A stretch of DNA of 64,000 nt, taken from NCBI RefSeq assembly GCF_001653235.2, contig NW_019154057.1, positions 33,484 through 97,483 on the forward strand. The letters run 5' to 3'. Origin of the DNA: Pochonia chlamydosporia 170 (Eukaryota; Ascomycota; Sordariomycetes; Hypocreales; Clavicipitaceae). Of the stretch, positions 42,227-53,475 are shown piece after piece. The stretch's first letter is position 1. Each line of letters opens with the position of its first letter. The notes beneath the pieces were generated by a model. That model was not told the origin of the DNA. It worked only from the letters and a program-made list of their open reading frames with translations, and searched no databases. The position numbers and the translations under genes are program-made.

Positions 42227-44171
42227 ATATTTATGCGCATGCCCTACTACTACGGTACAGCAATGTCTTGGCTAGTTAGGCACTCTTGTCTTGGAAAGGA
42301 CGGACAAATCCCAAGAATTGACACCAAGTTCGAACATTTGGCTTGACCAAGTGTCAAGATCAAGTCGCTCATTCAGAGCAGGCACAGTGAGCTGTTGTTT
42401 GGGAATCAGTGGTGGACCTTCGAGGTTGAACTCCTCTGATTTGCAAATGACTGATCCAACACCTAATATGAATTCCACTTCTGGGGTAGGTCGACAGTCC
42501 CAGCATTCTGGTAGCCCTGCCGTGTCACTTGTTGCTAATTCTCTTACTCTTTATGTCCGTCTTCTCTGCCGCTGTCAATTCTAGAACCATCCGCCGCTTT
42601 CTACTCTGGCTTCCAGAACCCTACCAGTCACACTCTCCTGCGCGCCAACATCGTCACCACTGGCCATTGCAAGCCGACAAAATCTTATGACCTTAACTCT
42701 GTAGCGTCATGACTCGACGCCGCATGAGCCTCTGCAACACTTGTTTCTGCCGCTGGATTTTCCGTGTAGACCTTGTGGCCGCCGCAATAGTCGTAGCCAA
42801 GTACTGTCCTTCCCTAACCTCTGTTCTCTGCAGTTTCAGCCCGACAAGCATGTGCTTAACTGCTTGCTATGTGACCCCGCCCAGATCTTCGCTGATGGTT
42901 GCCTGTTCCGCTCCCGCTTTACCTGTCACACCATCTGCAATTCACCCAATCGGTGAGTCTTTGGTGGCCGATTTTGCGTCCCAAGTGTTGCCACCTCCAC
43001 AAGATCAGTCGCTTGCTGCGTTTCGACACCCACATCTGAGCTGCTAGGTACAGGACGTTTCAATTTTGTGGTAAAACTCCTTCAACCGGTCCAGTACCAT
43101 GGATGTAACAACCTGCCTAAAGACGTGCAAGGAAGAAAATATGGAAAGCCTCTGAATCTAATGACGTTCCTTACGGAGCTCCAACCCTTTCTATGTCCCC
43201 GAAGCCAACGGATCTCGCTGATCCACTTCCCCCTTGACTATCGTCTCTTTGTTAACTTCAGATAGACTTCGGCACTGGGCATTCGGCAAGTCGTCTGAAC
43301 TCTTACAGCTGCTTAATTTAAGCATTCTGTTCAACCGCGTTGCCACTGCAGCCGCTGAAACAGAGGGAAGGGGGCTAAATTCGTCTCCTAGTCATGTATA
43401 TGGCATTGTGTGGCGTGCAATCATGCAGCCCCATTAAATATTCTCCTTACTCAGAGCATAAGGTCATCACCATTTTCTATTTGCTTATCTGTACTCCATC
43501 TTCATTTCTCGGGCAACTCTGTTGTTTGGCTTCCACCCGGACAGCCGTGTGGCAGGTCGAAGTTCAACAATTTAGCCCGCATTCACAACCAACCCGCCCT
43601 GTGGCGTTTTCACAAGCTCACCACCCTGGAGAAAGCCACACCGTAGCCTGGCTGTCTGTGCGCCAACTTCGAATCCAAACCCTGTTGTCTCTCCATATTG
43701 TAGTGTTTGGAGTTTTGAGACAATTATGGCGGGTCCGCATCTAGGCATGCCGCTTGACCAGCTCCAAACAAATTTGTGCCTGGGAGACCTTAAACTTTGG
43801 CATGACTTGAAAACTTTCCATGTTGTCATTTGTCGTTGGTATTATTATTCCTCCTATCTCATTACGGCGCTGAATAAAAGCAGCGGCATTTCCACGGCTC
43901 TCTATCACCGACTTGACCGCTGCCTAGGTTCGTTCCCCTGTTGTCATCTTAACTCAGACACCACATAGAGGAACCCGTTCACCTTCACAGATCCTTGTTC
44001 GAATAAATTGTTCGTCTCCACCTCATCCTTATCCTCGCCTACCTCGGGCAACATATTTGTGTTCCTCATACCCGCCGAGACATAACCCTTTTTCGACTAA
44101 ATGACAAGTCCAGCAGTAAGTAGTAACATACCAGGCTCTGTACTGGAACCTTGATCCATTCTTGCAGGAAG
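42227..44171. other. Long intergenic region upstream of the second bZIP gene
   Basis: No convincing gene in about 1.9 kb. A possible 5'-UTR intron (donor GTAAGTAG near 44115, acceptor CTTGCAG ending near 44167) lies just upstream of the bZIP start. Other open frames are short and unsupported. Confidence 0.4.
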
Positions 44172-44896
44172 ATGTCTAACGTGGTGAAATCCGGCATCAA
44201 TAGAAAAAAGCCGACTTGTCCCGAATCCGGGACAATCAGAGGAAGTCTCGGGCTCGCAGGAAAGAGTACTTTCAGGAACTGGAGCAACGACTGCGAGTCT
44301 ACGAGCTCCAAGGTATCGAAGCCTCTGCAGAAGTTCAAAAGTCCGCCAGAAAAGTCTTTGACAAGAACAAGCAACTGAGAGAACTCCTCAACAAACATGG
44401 AGTCACTGATGCATACATTTTGCAATATCTACAACGTCCCACAGTCAGCACTCCCGAGTCTAGCCTAGACCAAATGATGCAGGCAGGAGCCGGAGAAGTG
44501 GCCACACAGTTGCAGCAGCAGCTAATGTTACCTAAACAAGCGGCGTATCTTGAGAAAAGCATTCTATTTGAAGGACCCAGACAATCAAACCACTCGATAT
44601 CAGTTATCTCTACAACGCACTCGCCAGGCTGGGAGCCATCACAGTCGACCATGGCCTATAGCCACCACGCGCAACAACTTGGCGTATGCCCACCAGAACG
44701 TCACCATTACTCTCCATCGGTCTTTCTTACGCAGCCAGCCCCCACCCAATTGAATCCGTTCCAAAGTTCTTGTCCAGGACACATGACGAGCGACTCTTCG
44801 CATGGCTTAGCAAAAAGCGAGCCAATGCCCGGGGATAGTCGTCCAGCGGTGAATAACAAGTCTCCAATGGACCCGTGTAAGGATCTTGGGAACTAG
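44172..44896 (+). pseudogene. bZIP transcription factor with a one-base frame break
   Basis: ATG at 44172 opens MSNVVKSGINRKK. Then the frame breaks within a run of six A (44204-44209) and the bZIP continues one base out of register as SRIRDNQRKSRARRKEYFQE followed by LEQRLRVYELQGIEASAEVQ and KNKQLRELLNKHGV. The basic region has the N-x7-R core NQRKSRARR, and leucine heptads follow. The rest (to 44896) is Gln/Ser/Pro rich, as in fungal bZIP activators. It is either a pseudogene or an intact gene with a homopolymer sequencing error; nothing else in the frame is damaged. Confidence 0.75.
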
Positions 44897-46853
44897 TATG
44901 TAACACATGGAGAGCCTGCTAGCAAACTACTTCAAGGTCGTTGATGGACGGGTTTGGCAACAAATGAGATCGCGCAGATTCTTTGTCGAATGGCCAAACA
45001 AAGATGATGACACGATGACCATATAAAGTTGCTGATAAGAGACCGGCATCTTGCAACAGAGTAGGTGAACAATTGGAAGGTCTTTGGAGGTTGGCGGTTT
45101 TGTTGTTTCAGATCACTGGGAGTACGATTTTGGACACCTCCCCTCTGTCCATCTTGGAGGACGGGGGTGGGAATGTGCCATTTGTATGGCATTTGTAACG
45201 GCTGAGCCGTTGAGCACTCGGCTGATTCCGATGCTAATGACGCCACCAAGAAACTATTTGACCCCCCCTGAGCGGTGTGCAGAAGTATGGCTAGCTAGCC
45301 AGCCCTTGACCTATTCCGTTCTTGCATTCTGCAGGGATCAACGAAGTGCTCCAGACATCGATCAGGCGAACTCGAGTCAGGATCGCAGCCATAACTGATT
45401 CTCCACACCGACATTGCCACATTTGGTAGCACAAAAGCTTCGGAAGTCCCCTAATCTTCATCTAAGTCTATTTATTTGCGGCGTCGGTAGATAGATATTG
45501 ACAGATTCCCAGCCTGGCATGAGAAACTGAGCTCTTCACGGACAGGTATTCTCACGCAGAGGCGTTTCGTTAGGTGCTGTACGGAGAGATCTCGTCTTGT
45601 GAGGATCCCTATTGTCGGTAGGGTTAATTGTAGTTCATATTGCAGGAACAAGTGAATTTTCAGTGCAACGTCCCCAGTAGCGCGCTGATTATGGAGTTGC
45701 GGAGTCAATATTGCAGACGGCTCGGTTTGTGACTGGGTATTCCTTTTTTTTTATGCTTTTGCAGCCAGTTGTTACCTATCTCGGTGTCCGAAATGCCCCT
45801 ACACTTGATTGCAGAGAATCCAGCCCGATGTTGAGATGTTGCCCATCAAGGTAAGATGCTTTGTTGCAAAGTACGACCTAATCTCCGTCTTGCGTCTCAT
45901 TCGCCAAGGTGATTTCAATGCAGACAAACTCATTAGTCTTGCCATAAACTTACTTGTCGTCGTGGCGGATTGTGACATGTCACTCCAACTTTCCGGGCTG
46001 TGCATCATTTCTTTGGGGGTAATGTAAATTTACATGGACAGGGGTGGTCGTTCCGATTGATATGGGGATCGAATGTGGTGACTGATCTGCACACGTTCAT
46101 GTGTCCCTAGCCAGGATCCAGCCGGTTGAGGACCTAGCGGAGCGATGAGATAACAAGTCTCACGCCACCTAGGTTGCGGTTGAGCTACAGAGGCATCATA
46201 ACCCCAGCAAGAATGTTCGTATTCGTCTAATTCAATCCCGTGGATTTTGGTCAAATGATAAGAAACGTTGTTGAGACAGCCGTAGAAGAGGTCAGATCTA
46301 TACAATGCATACAGGTATAGATCTTCTCATTTCTTTGTTGGGAAAGCAGGCAGACTCTGAGATCTGAGGTTCACGTGCATGAGCCTAAGTATTTGCGATT
46401 GTATTCCGTTTTCGCGTCTCCCGGTTGTAGATGCTAGATGTATGTTTTTGGAGTGGAGTGCTTACAGACGGGGGAGGCATGGCGACGGATCAAGCAGAGG
46501 CTCCGCAGCCCCGACAGCCCCGACAGCCATTGGAATCGAAGGAATCACAGGGCTGATCGGATTAAAGACGCGATTGTTCCTGACTTGAAAGACCGGACAA
46601 TCCCAGCGTTAATACCCAACTCATGGCCGTTTTAGGTCGCCGGCAAGGCGACATTTGCTAGAACGAAGCTCTGGTCGCTCTCTTGATTGTTTCACCTGCC
46701 AGACGAAGCCGGTCAGGGACGAGGCACCAGCGAGTGCTGCCGCAGGCCACCCACAGTCCGGCTTTTATTCATGGAGGAATACTGTCTCGGGACACGACAC
46801 CTGAAGGCCTTCCCACGAAGTAGTGACAGCACCTTAGCTGCATCGATATCTCC
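44897..46853. other. Intergenic region between bZIP and B56-like gene
   Basis: About 1.95 kb of mostly non-coding DNA. Frames at 45799-46027 and 46030-46305 are open but show no recognisable family. Part of the right side may contain an upstream exon of the B56-like gene, because an acceptor-like TTAG precedes CTGCATCG near 46835. Confidence 0.4.
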
Positions 46854-48274
46854 ATGCAGCAAAACCTCAGGAGGCTCCCAGGCTTCCACGAGGTGCCCCC
46901 TGGCGAATGGTCGGCGTTGTTCAAAGCAAAGATCGACCAGTGCAAAGTCATATTTGACTTTACCGACGTAGCCTGTGATCTTAAGTCCAAAGATATCAAA
47001 CGACTTGCATTGTGTGAGCTAAGGGACCACGTTGCTGACAACAAGCATGTCCTAGCACACTCGATTTACGAGTCAGTAGTCGACATGTTCGGCAGGAACG
47101 TCTTTCGAACAATATCGCCGCCAACATACCGCCACCCCGAACTCTTTGACATTGAGGACGATCCAACTCTGGAGGCTGCTTGGCCACACATTGGAGCGGT
47201 TTATGAATTATTCCTGGCTGTCATAGAGAATCAGCATTTCGACATCAAGATGGCTAGGGCGTACATCGACCAAAGCTTCGTGCTCCAGCTCTTGCAACTC
47301 TTTGGTTGTGAAGATCCCCGTGAACGAGACTTGTTAAAGACGACGCTCCATCGCATATACGGCAAGTTCCTCAGCTTACGATACTTCATTCGACAATGCA
47401 TCAACCAGATTCTCCTTCAGTTCATCTACGAATCCGAGAGGCTCAATGGTGTTGCCGAATTGCTCGAAATCCTTGGCTCCATCATCTGCAACCTCATCAT
47501 ACCTTTGAAAGAGGAGTATAAAACCCTTCTAAGCCGTGTTTTGCTGCCACTGCACAAGCCTACGATACTTAGCAAGTACCATCCGCAGCTTGTTTGCTGC
47601 GTCGTGCAATTCTTAGAAAAGGATACATCGGTCACTGAAGAGGTTAGTCGGCAAATGTTGCGCCTCGTTACGCGCTCTAACCGGCATAGGTGATACGCGG
47701 GCTGTTGCACTACTGGCCAAAAGTCGACAGTACCAAGGAGGTATTATTCTTACATGAGATCGAAGACATCTTGGAAGTCATAGATAGAGCCGAATTTGTG
47801 AAGGTCCAGGAGGCTCTTTTTAAGCAATTTGCTAAATCTGTCGCTAGTCCACACTCACAGGTGGCTGAGAAAGCACTGGACTTTTGGAACACAGATGCGT
47901 TCCGCAACCTCGTAAGACCAAATGTAGAGGTCATCCTTCCCATCATATTTGGGCCTCTTTACGAGAACTTCAGTTGCCATTGGAACAGGTACCAGACCCC
48001 TCTATCGTCGGTTGGATCACCACTAACAACATATAGGACAGTCCAACGCAAGATGTACCTTGCCATGGAATTTCTCGTGGACACCAACCCACGACTGTTT
48101 GACAGCTGCATTCATCACCACCCAGCAGAGCAAGAAAACATGGCAGCACGAGACGCTCTGCGTAAACTTAGGTGGGCAGGCTTGTACGAAAAGCGAATCA
48201 GCGAATATCACTATTGCGGCCGTGTCCTACTTGCTGGAAAGCTCGAACGAGGAGCAATAGAAAGCGCTGAGTGA
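46854..48274 (+). CDS. PP2A B56 (B') regulatory subunit paralogue, truncated
   Basis: Exons are 46854-47642, 47690-47988 and 48037-48274 (441 aa), with donors GTTAGT and GTACCA, branches CTAACC and CACTAAC, and in-frame joins. B56 subunits direct protein phosphatase 2A to substrates. Seen in order: LPGFHEVPPGEW; VIFDFTDVACDLKSKDIKR; YRHPELFDIEDDPTLEAAWP; RDLLKTTLHRIYGKFLSLR; YFIRQCINQILLQFIYESER; LNGVAELLEILGSII; LPLHKP; GLLHYWPKVDSTKEVLFLHE; ALFKQFAKSVASPHSQVAEK. Conserved B56 repeats are present, but the N-terminal extension is missing or in unrecognised exons, and the C-terminus after NPRLFDSCIHHH is atypical. Known fungal B56 proteins exceed 500 aa. It is probably a diverged extra copy beside the single housekeeping gene; expression is uncertain. 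The hAT element lies 52 bp downstream. Confidence 0.75.
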
Positions 48275-48318
48275 TTCACATTCTCGGACATAGGAGTCCT
48301 GAATCCCGCCGTGTGGCT

Positions 48319-48326
48319 GGCACCGT
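48319..48326. repeat. Left 8-bp target site duplication of the hAT element (GGCACCGT)
   Basis: Identical to 50746-50753; the length is diagnostic for hAT transposition. Confidence 0.9.
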
Positions 48327-50745
48327 CAGTGATGTTGTACTTTTCGTACAACACTGTTGTACGTACGTACGTACAAGAAGAAAAAGTACGTACGTGTACT
48401 GCGTACGTACGATATTCCAAATAGGGGAATTTGTGGGTCATATCGTACAAATACGGGGCTGTACAAAAGCTCTGATGGCTCAACGCACTCCTGATTTTGT
48501 ACCAATTGAAGGTATCGCTAAAAAGATGGCGCCCACCAAAGCTAACGCTGCCTTTGTTTGGCGACAGTTTATTGACCTCGGCCGCTCTAACCCTAAGAAA
48601 AGCAAGCGATACAGATGCCGTCACTGCCAGAAGGACTTTGCAGCCACTTCTATTGGGCGGCCTAAAGAGCATCTCGCTGCGTGTGAGAAATGGCAAGGCA
48701 AGCAGCAACAAGAGCGTCAGGCTCAAGATGAAGCTGGACATCCTCCCCCATATTCTGAAGCTATACAAAAGAAGATAACCGAGGTCGGAGTTCAGCATAT
48801 CTCGCAAGACGAGAGTAACAGTTTCGCCTATGATGCCGCCGCCGCCGTAATCGCTGGCGGCCGCCCCTTCAGCCTGTTCGAGAGCCGGCGTTGGCATTAT
48901 TTCTTCACTCGCATTAAGCCTGGCTGGAAGCCTCCTAGCCGCGCTGCTATCACGAGAATTCTCCCCGACTTGTATCAGGAACTCCTTGACGAGGTTTTCC
49001 AACGCATTACTAGCTCAGAATGGTTCAATATAATATTTGACGCTTCCGATAATGTTTCCGGCCACAGAATCGTTAATATCTCGGTACAAATACCAGACGG
49101 CCCAGCTTTCTACTGGAAAACTTTTGATACGGGAGACGAACAGCACACAGCAGAGAACTGGGTGAAGTTGATATGGAGAGAAATGCAGAAACTGTGCGGC
49201 GGTGATCTCTCCAGAATCAACTCTATCTGTACGGATACCGAAAATACGATGCGCTCGGTACACGATTTACTAGGGAGATTCCCAGAACTCTCACATGTCA
49301 ACTTCTCTCTGTGCGATTCTCACGGCCTTCAGCTCTTAATTAAAGATATCCTTCTCCTTCCATTCTTTGAGGATCTCTTTGATAACGTCACCACACTTCT
49401 CACGTTTTTCTCACGGTCTAAATTACAATTGCAAAGATTGAGAACGTGCCAGCGCACAAGGTGGAACGGAATAACTCGCGCGCTGATCAGAAGGTAACTC
49501 GCCAGCTGTCTGTCGGCTACATCCCCATACTAACCAAATAGTGTAATTACACGCTGGGGTTCTCAGTACAATTCATTTTTCTCCCTCCTCCGTTCTCGAG
49601 ACCCTGCCAGAGACTGGTCTATTCGAAAAGATGTACGAGGCGAGCTGCGATCCCAAGGGTGCCCCGTTCTCCTGCCCGAAGCGGTTCGGATCATCAAAGA
49701 CAACAGCTTCTGGCTAAAACTTGAGACTGCGATCGCTGTGCTAAAGCCTGTGAACGACTTTCAACACGCTTCCGAGGCTGATGAGTCGGGAATCGCGTAC
49801 GTTGTAAATCGCTGGCTGCAAATCAAAAGCAAGTGGGCCGAGATGAGGGAGGCTGATCAGTTTCCTGATGTTCCGTGGGATGATATTGACGCTATATTCA
49901 AAGCACGGCTTGATAAGCAAACGTACAATATACATTGGGTCGCTGATGCCCTCCGGCCTGACACAACAGGTCCGAATTCGAAACTGCCACCTAGCGTCTT
50001 TGCGCGCGTACAAGAGTATTTGCGGAAACATCTGAAAAACAACGACGAGTATCACCGTGCTCTCTCCGAATTCACACACTTCCGAATGCGTACGGGCGGC
50101 CCAGACGGCTTATTTAATAAGCACAGCGCCGTATACGACGATGGCTTTAAGCCAGCAATGGCATGGCAGTGCCTCCTCAACCAGGGCTCGATTCTGGCTA
50201 GAGTAGCTGTGAAGGTGATGAACACACTTGCGAACTCCGTACCCTCAGAACGAAGCTTCTCTGCTATTAGTTTTATACATACAAAAGCTCGGAATCGCCT
50301 TACGCCAGTGCACGCTGACATGCAGGCCTTCATTTTTATGAACGACCGCGTGTTAGATCGTCTCAAGGACGAGAAGTATGCCCACAAAAAGCGCTGGGCG
50401 GATCTTGAGGAGAAGGACTGGCTAGAACTCGAAGATTCATATCTCGAGTTATTTGTGAATGCGCAGGGCAAGAAGGTCTGGATGGACGGCGCGATGGCCT
50501 CAACCAATGAGGATTTTGAGTGGGAGGGTGTATTACAGTCGACGGGTGATATATTGGGTGTTGGCACTGAGGTGGAATCTGAGGTTTGAGGCTCAAAAAT
50601 GGTGCAAGGGCAGGGCTCACTATTGCCCAAAAAGGAAGGGGAAATTTGTATGTATGTACTGTATTGTACAACCCCATTGTACGTACGGTACTAGGGCTAA
50701 AATACAGTACTGTACGTACACGTACTGTACAAGGCCACATCACTA
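48327..50745 (+). mobile_element. Complete hAT transposon
   Basis: 2419 bp. The left end starts CAGTGATGT and the right end finishes ACATCACTA, giving an imperfect short TIR. The perfect 8-bp duplication GGCACCGT flanks it. Subterminal regions are full of GTACGTAC motifs (48335-48430 and 50640-50735), likely transposase-binding sites. It carries an intact two-exon transposase. All features indicate a recent and potentially autonomous insertion; a deleted relative lies at 6629-6951. Confidence 0.95.
48475..50589 (+). CDS. hAT transposase, two exons
   Basis: Exons are 48475-49493 and 49542-50589 (688 aa). The intron of 48 bp (donor GTAACT, branch ACTAACC) is removed with frame kept (AG-T codon). 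The ATG at 48475 starts MAQRTPDFVPIEG. The N-terminal part is a BED zinc finger: Trp and Phe residues in AAFVWRQFIDLG, C-x2-C in CRHCQKDF, and H-x4-C in HLAAC. A DUF659-type catalytic core follows (NIIFDASDNVSGHRIVNISV; CTDTENTMRSVHDLL; WNGITRAL), and the C-terminal hAT dimerisation region holds NSVPSERSFSAISFIHTKAR. It should excise and reinsert the surrounding element. No premature stop is present. Confidence 0.9.
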
Positions 50746-50753
50746 GGCACCGT
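50746..50753. repeat. Right 8-bp target site duplication of the hAT element (GGCACCGT)
   Basis: Identical to 48319-48326. Confidence 0.9.
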
Positions 50754-52139
50754 GATTGCAACGTGGTTTGTTGCGACAATGGCACTGCTGTACTCGAGAC
50801 TCAACACAACTCTATGAAAAGAGGAACACCTGCCTGCAGTCGTATGATCATGCTTACCCTCCCGCTTCTATCAGCCTGTTGACAAGGGTACCCTGGAATT
50901 GCTCCGTTGGTATCATAGGCGCTTGCATTATGTGAATCTTTGTTTTGCAAATATTTGGGTCTCTGTACATTCGTGGCGCCGGCTGCAGAACTCCCACAAA
51001 CATCACATAGGCTTTCCAGGAATTTCGAAGCGATTTATTGTGTAAATACGCCTTATGACAATACTGAGGATGGGACTATTGTCAACCACGGAAGTAAGCG
51101 GCTATGTATGTATGCATGTATGTATGTATGTATGTATATATGTGTATGTATTTTCCGTCCAGCAGGCAAAAGCTGCTCAGGTCCACGAAGCGGGGCACAG
51201 GACATTGGTAGGCTAGTGACTAATGTGTATCAGTGTAGCAAGAATTTTAACCAGGTTATGCACCGGAAGGGAAGGTTGTGCTGCATTACTATGGTTGCAA
51301 CACAAAAAGTGCAAGTTGATGATGTTAGAGAGGGAAGTGCAGAAACCTGTTGATCATAGGTGGTGTGCATTGCAAGTGGAGCATAAAAACGCACGTCTCT
51401 TGTCTTCCTGGTTTTATGCTTTGCAGTATTCCAGCTCTCGCACTTAGGGCGCTAAAAATCGTTGAGAAACGGTTATGTTCTTGATTGAAGTTGTTCTAAG
51501 GTGCGGGGTCCCATCCCGCAGATGTTTTTAAAGTACACAGGTGGATTACTAACAGTTGTTTCATGTGGCTCGTCAAAGATCATGCATTATTTGCGACACC
51601 AGCACTACCCACAACTAGAGCAACCTGTTCACACATAAGTCACAGGTCAACCCCGCAAGTCACTCGAAATTTGCCTTTTACTGTGGTTCTCTTCCCCCTG
51701 TATACATGTGTGTGTATTGTGACAACAGGGGCAATAAGTGTTCTGAGAAAATCACTGGCAACAATTCACCGACGCTGGCTGCTTTTCGTCCACCTTCACT
51801 GGCGTGCCAGTATGAATGAAGGACGGGCAGCTTCCGACGGTCGCGAAAAGAGTCCGGATGTTCAAGCTGAGATTATTGCCGCTCTTCCACAGCACGGGAG
51901 GCGCCGGTAGTAAAGCAGGCGCCAGATCCACCAAGGTATAGCCCCAAATGGAAGGCAGTACCCACTCCAAACCGCACTGCTCATCCTAAAAGGCCATCTC
52001 TCGTTGTTGCCAATTGATGCCAGGAATGCAAGTGGGTGTAAATCCGGCAGATCACCAGATCCGGCGCATCACCCGAAATCCCTTATGCCCATTTGGCAAT
52101 GTTGTCGAGTAAATCAAGTAAGGCCGAGTAATGGAAGCA
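50754..52139. other. Intergenic region between hAT and G-alpha fragment
   Basis: No gene recognised. It contains the (TATG)n microsatellite at about 51103-51150. Confidence 0.4.
51103..51150. repeat. (TATG)n microsatellite
   Basis: About 48 bp of mostly TATG units with a few interruptions (TATGCATG, TATATATG). Confidence 0.8.
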
Positions 52140-52612
52140 GATTACATTGCCCGGTTGACCGGGAGCCCTTACTTTACGACCAGTGTCTTTGCGAGGACAG
52201 AGACGGCGTGAGACATGCCCCATACCTAGTACTGAGACTACTTGATGTTAACCTTCTGCAGAACCAATTGATTGAAGCGTTGATGCTGTGGGAGTCCATC
52301 GTCAACTCTCCCTGGTTGAACAACTCGGCTATGATTCTATTCTTCAACAAGATGGATTTGTTCATGGAGAAGCTTCCCCTCAAGCCCATTTCCAAGTACG
52401 GATTCACAGACCACCGTGGACGCCATGACGATTATAAGGCAGTCAGCAAATATTTCCTCGATAAGTTCCGTGTGCAAAGCCGATATCCTGAAAAGGAGAT
52501 GTATGGGCACTTCTTGTCCGCGACGGACACTGGCTTGGTCAAGATTAGCATGAGCTTTGTGCAGGACACGATTATTCGGCGAAACGTAGAGCAGCTCAAG
52601 GTCATGCTCTGA
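52140..52612 (+). pseudogene. G protein alpha subunit, C-terminal fragment
   Basis: The C-terminal part of a heterotrimeric G-alpha: YDQCLCEDRDG, an intron 52208-52261 (GTGAGA...CTGCAG), then NQLIEALMLWESIVNSPWL, MILFFNKMDLFMEKLPLKPI (NKMD in the G4 NKxD position) and HFLSATDTGLVKI (G5 region), ending EQLKVML and a stop. The N-terminal half with the P-loop and switch regions was not found; upstream sequence is degenerate. Because the nucleotide-binding half is missing, it cannot be a functional G-alpha. Confidence 0.75.
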
Positions 52613-53107
52613 GGGCCTGCTTTGAATGCGCCCATCCTCACATAATATATATACGTTATATAGCGAGATGTAACAGGTTGAGCCTGGAGGTGGCTCGACT
52701 TGTGCTCTCGCCTTCCGTCCCTGCCATGCCTGCCCAGTGCTCCTAAGAGTGTAAATGGTGCGTGTGGACACCTTAAACTGCCCATTTAGTGCGTTTCTCT
52801 CGTAACATTTGGCTTTGCAGAGCGTTAACGCGTACACAGAGAATATTATGTCCGTGAAGATATGTTCTGAGCTGTTGGTGGTCCTGTTGGTGATTGTGTT
52901 GTTGGGGGCATATCCATCACTTCAATTCCGCCTCTCCATCACATACTCCTCAATCACCGACACCGTAAACAATTGTCGGGCAGGACAAATGGAGTACACA
53001 AGTCCATCAAGAGGGTCGGTAAACACCATCGTTATTAATTCGCTACAGCATCCGGAACATCATACTAAATGGTAAATATTATATCATTTTTATACCGGTC
53101 CATAATA
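52613..53107. other. Intergenic region before the Mutator-like element
   Basis: About 495 bp with no recognised gene or repeat. Confidence 0.4.
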
Positions 53108-53171
53108 AGACAGTCTTTAATCGGACGCACCCAAATCTCTATTCGGACGCACCCCCCCACATTCAGCCACA
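53108..53171 (+). repeat. Left 64-bp TIR of the Mutator-like element
   Basis: Identical in reverse complement to 56021-56084. Contains an internal near-direct repeat of CGGACGCACCC. Confidence 0.9.
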
Positions 53172-53475
53172 CCTAAGGTACCTTAAGCCACATAGCCTCC
53201 GACTTCGCGGACTGAAGCAACCGACGTCGAAACTGTTCAGTGTTGGTTGTCATTGTCGCCATTCTTAAAACTAACCAATTAAGCATTATTGAGGTGATAG
53301 AAATTCCTCTTTGACTTCTAAACCACCGACTGTCAGTTGTCAGTGGGTAGCAAGCGTCCCAGTAGTTCTTACAGGACTGCGGTCTAGATGCTAGGACTTC
53401 GAGACATGCAGAAGTCCTAGATCTTGAACAGAAGCGCCAATCTGCATATAGCCATAAAATCCTGTTAAGACAAAT

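Noticed and set aside
48211..49002. 263-aa minus-strand frame across the B56/hAT junction
   Set aside because: Spans a transposon insertion boundary and is antisense to the transposase.
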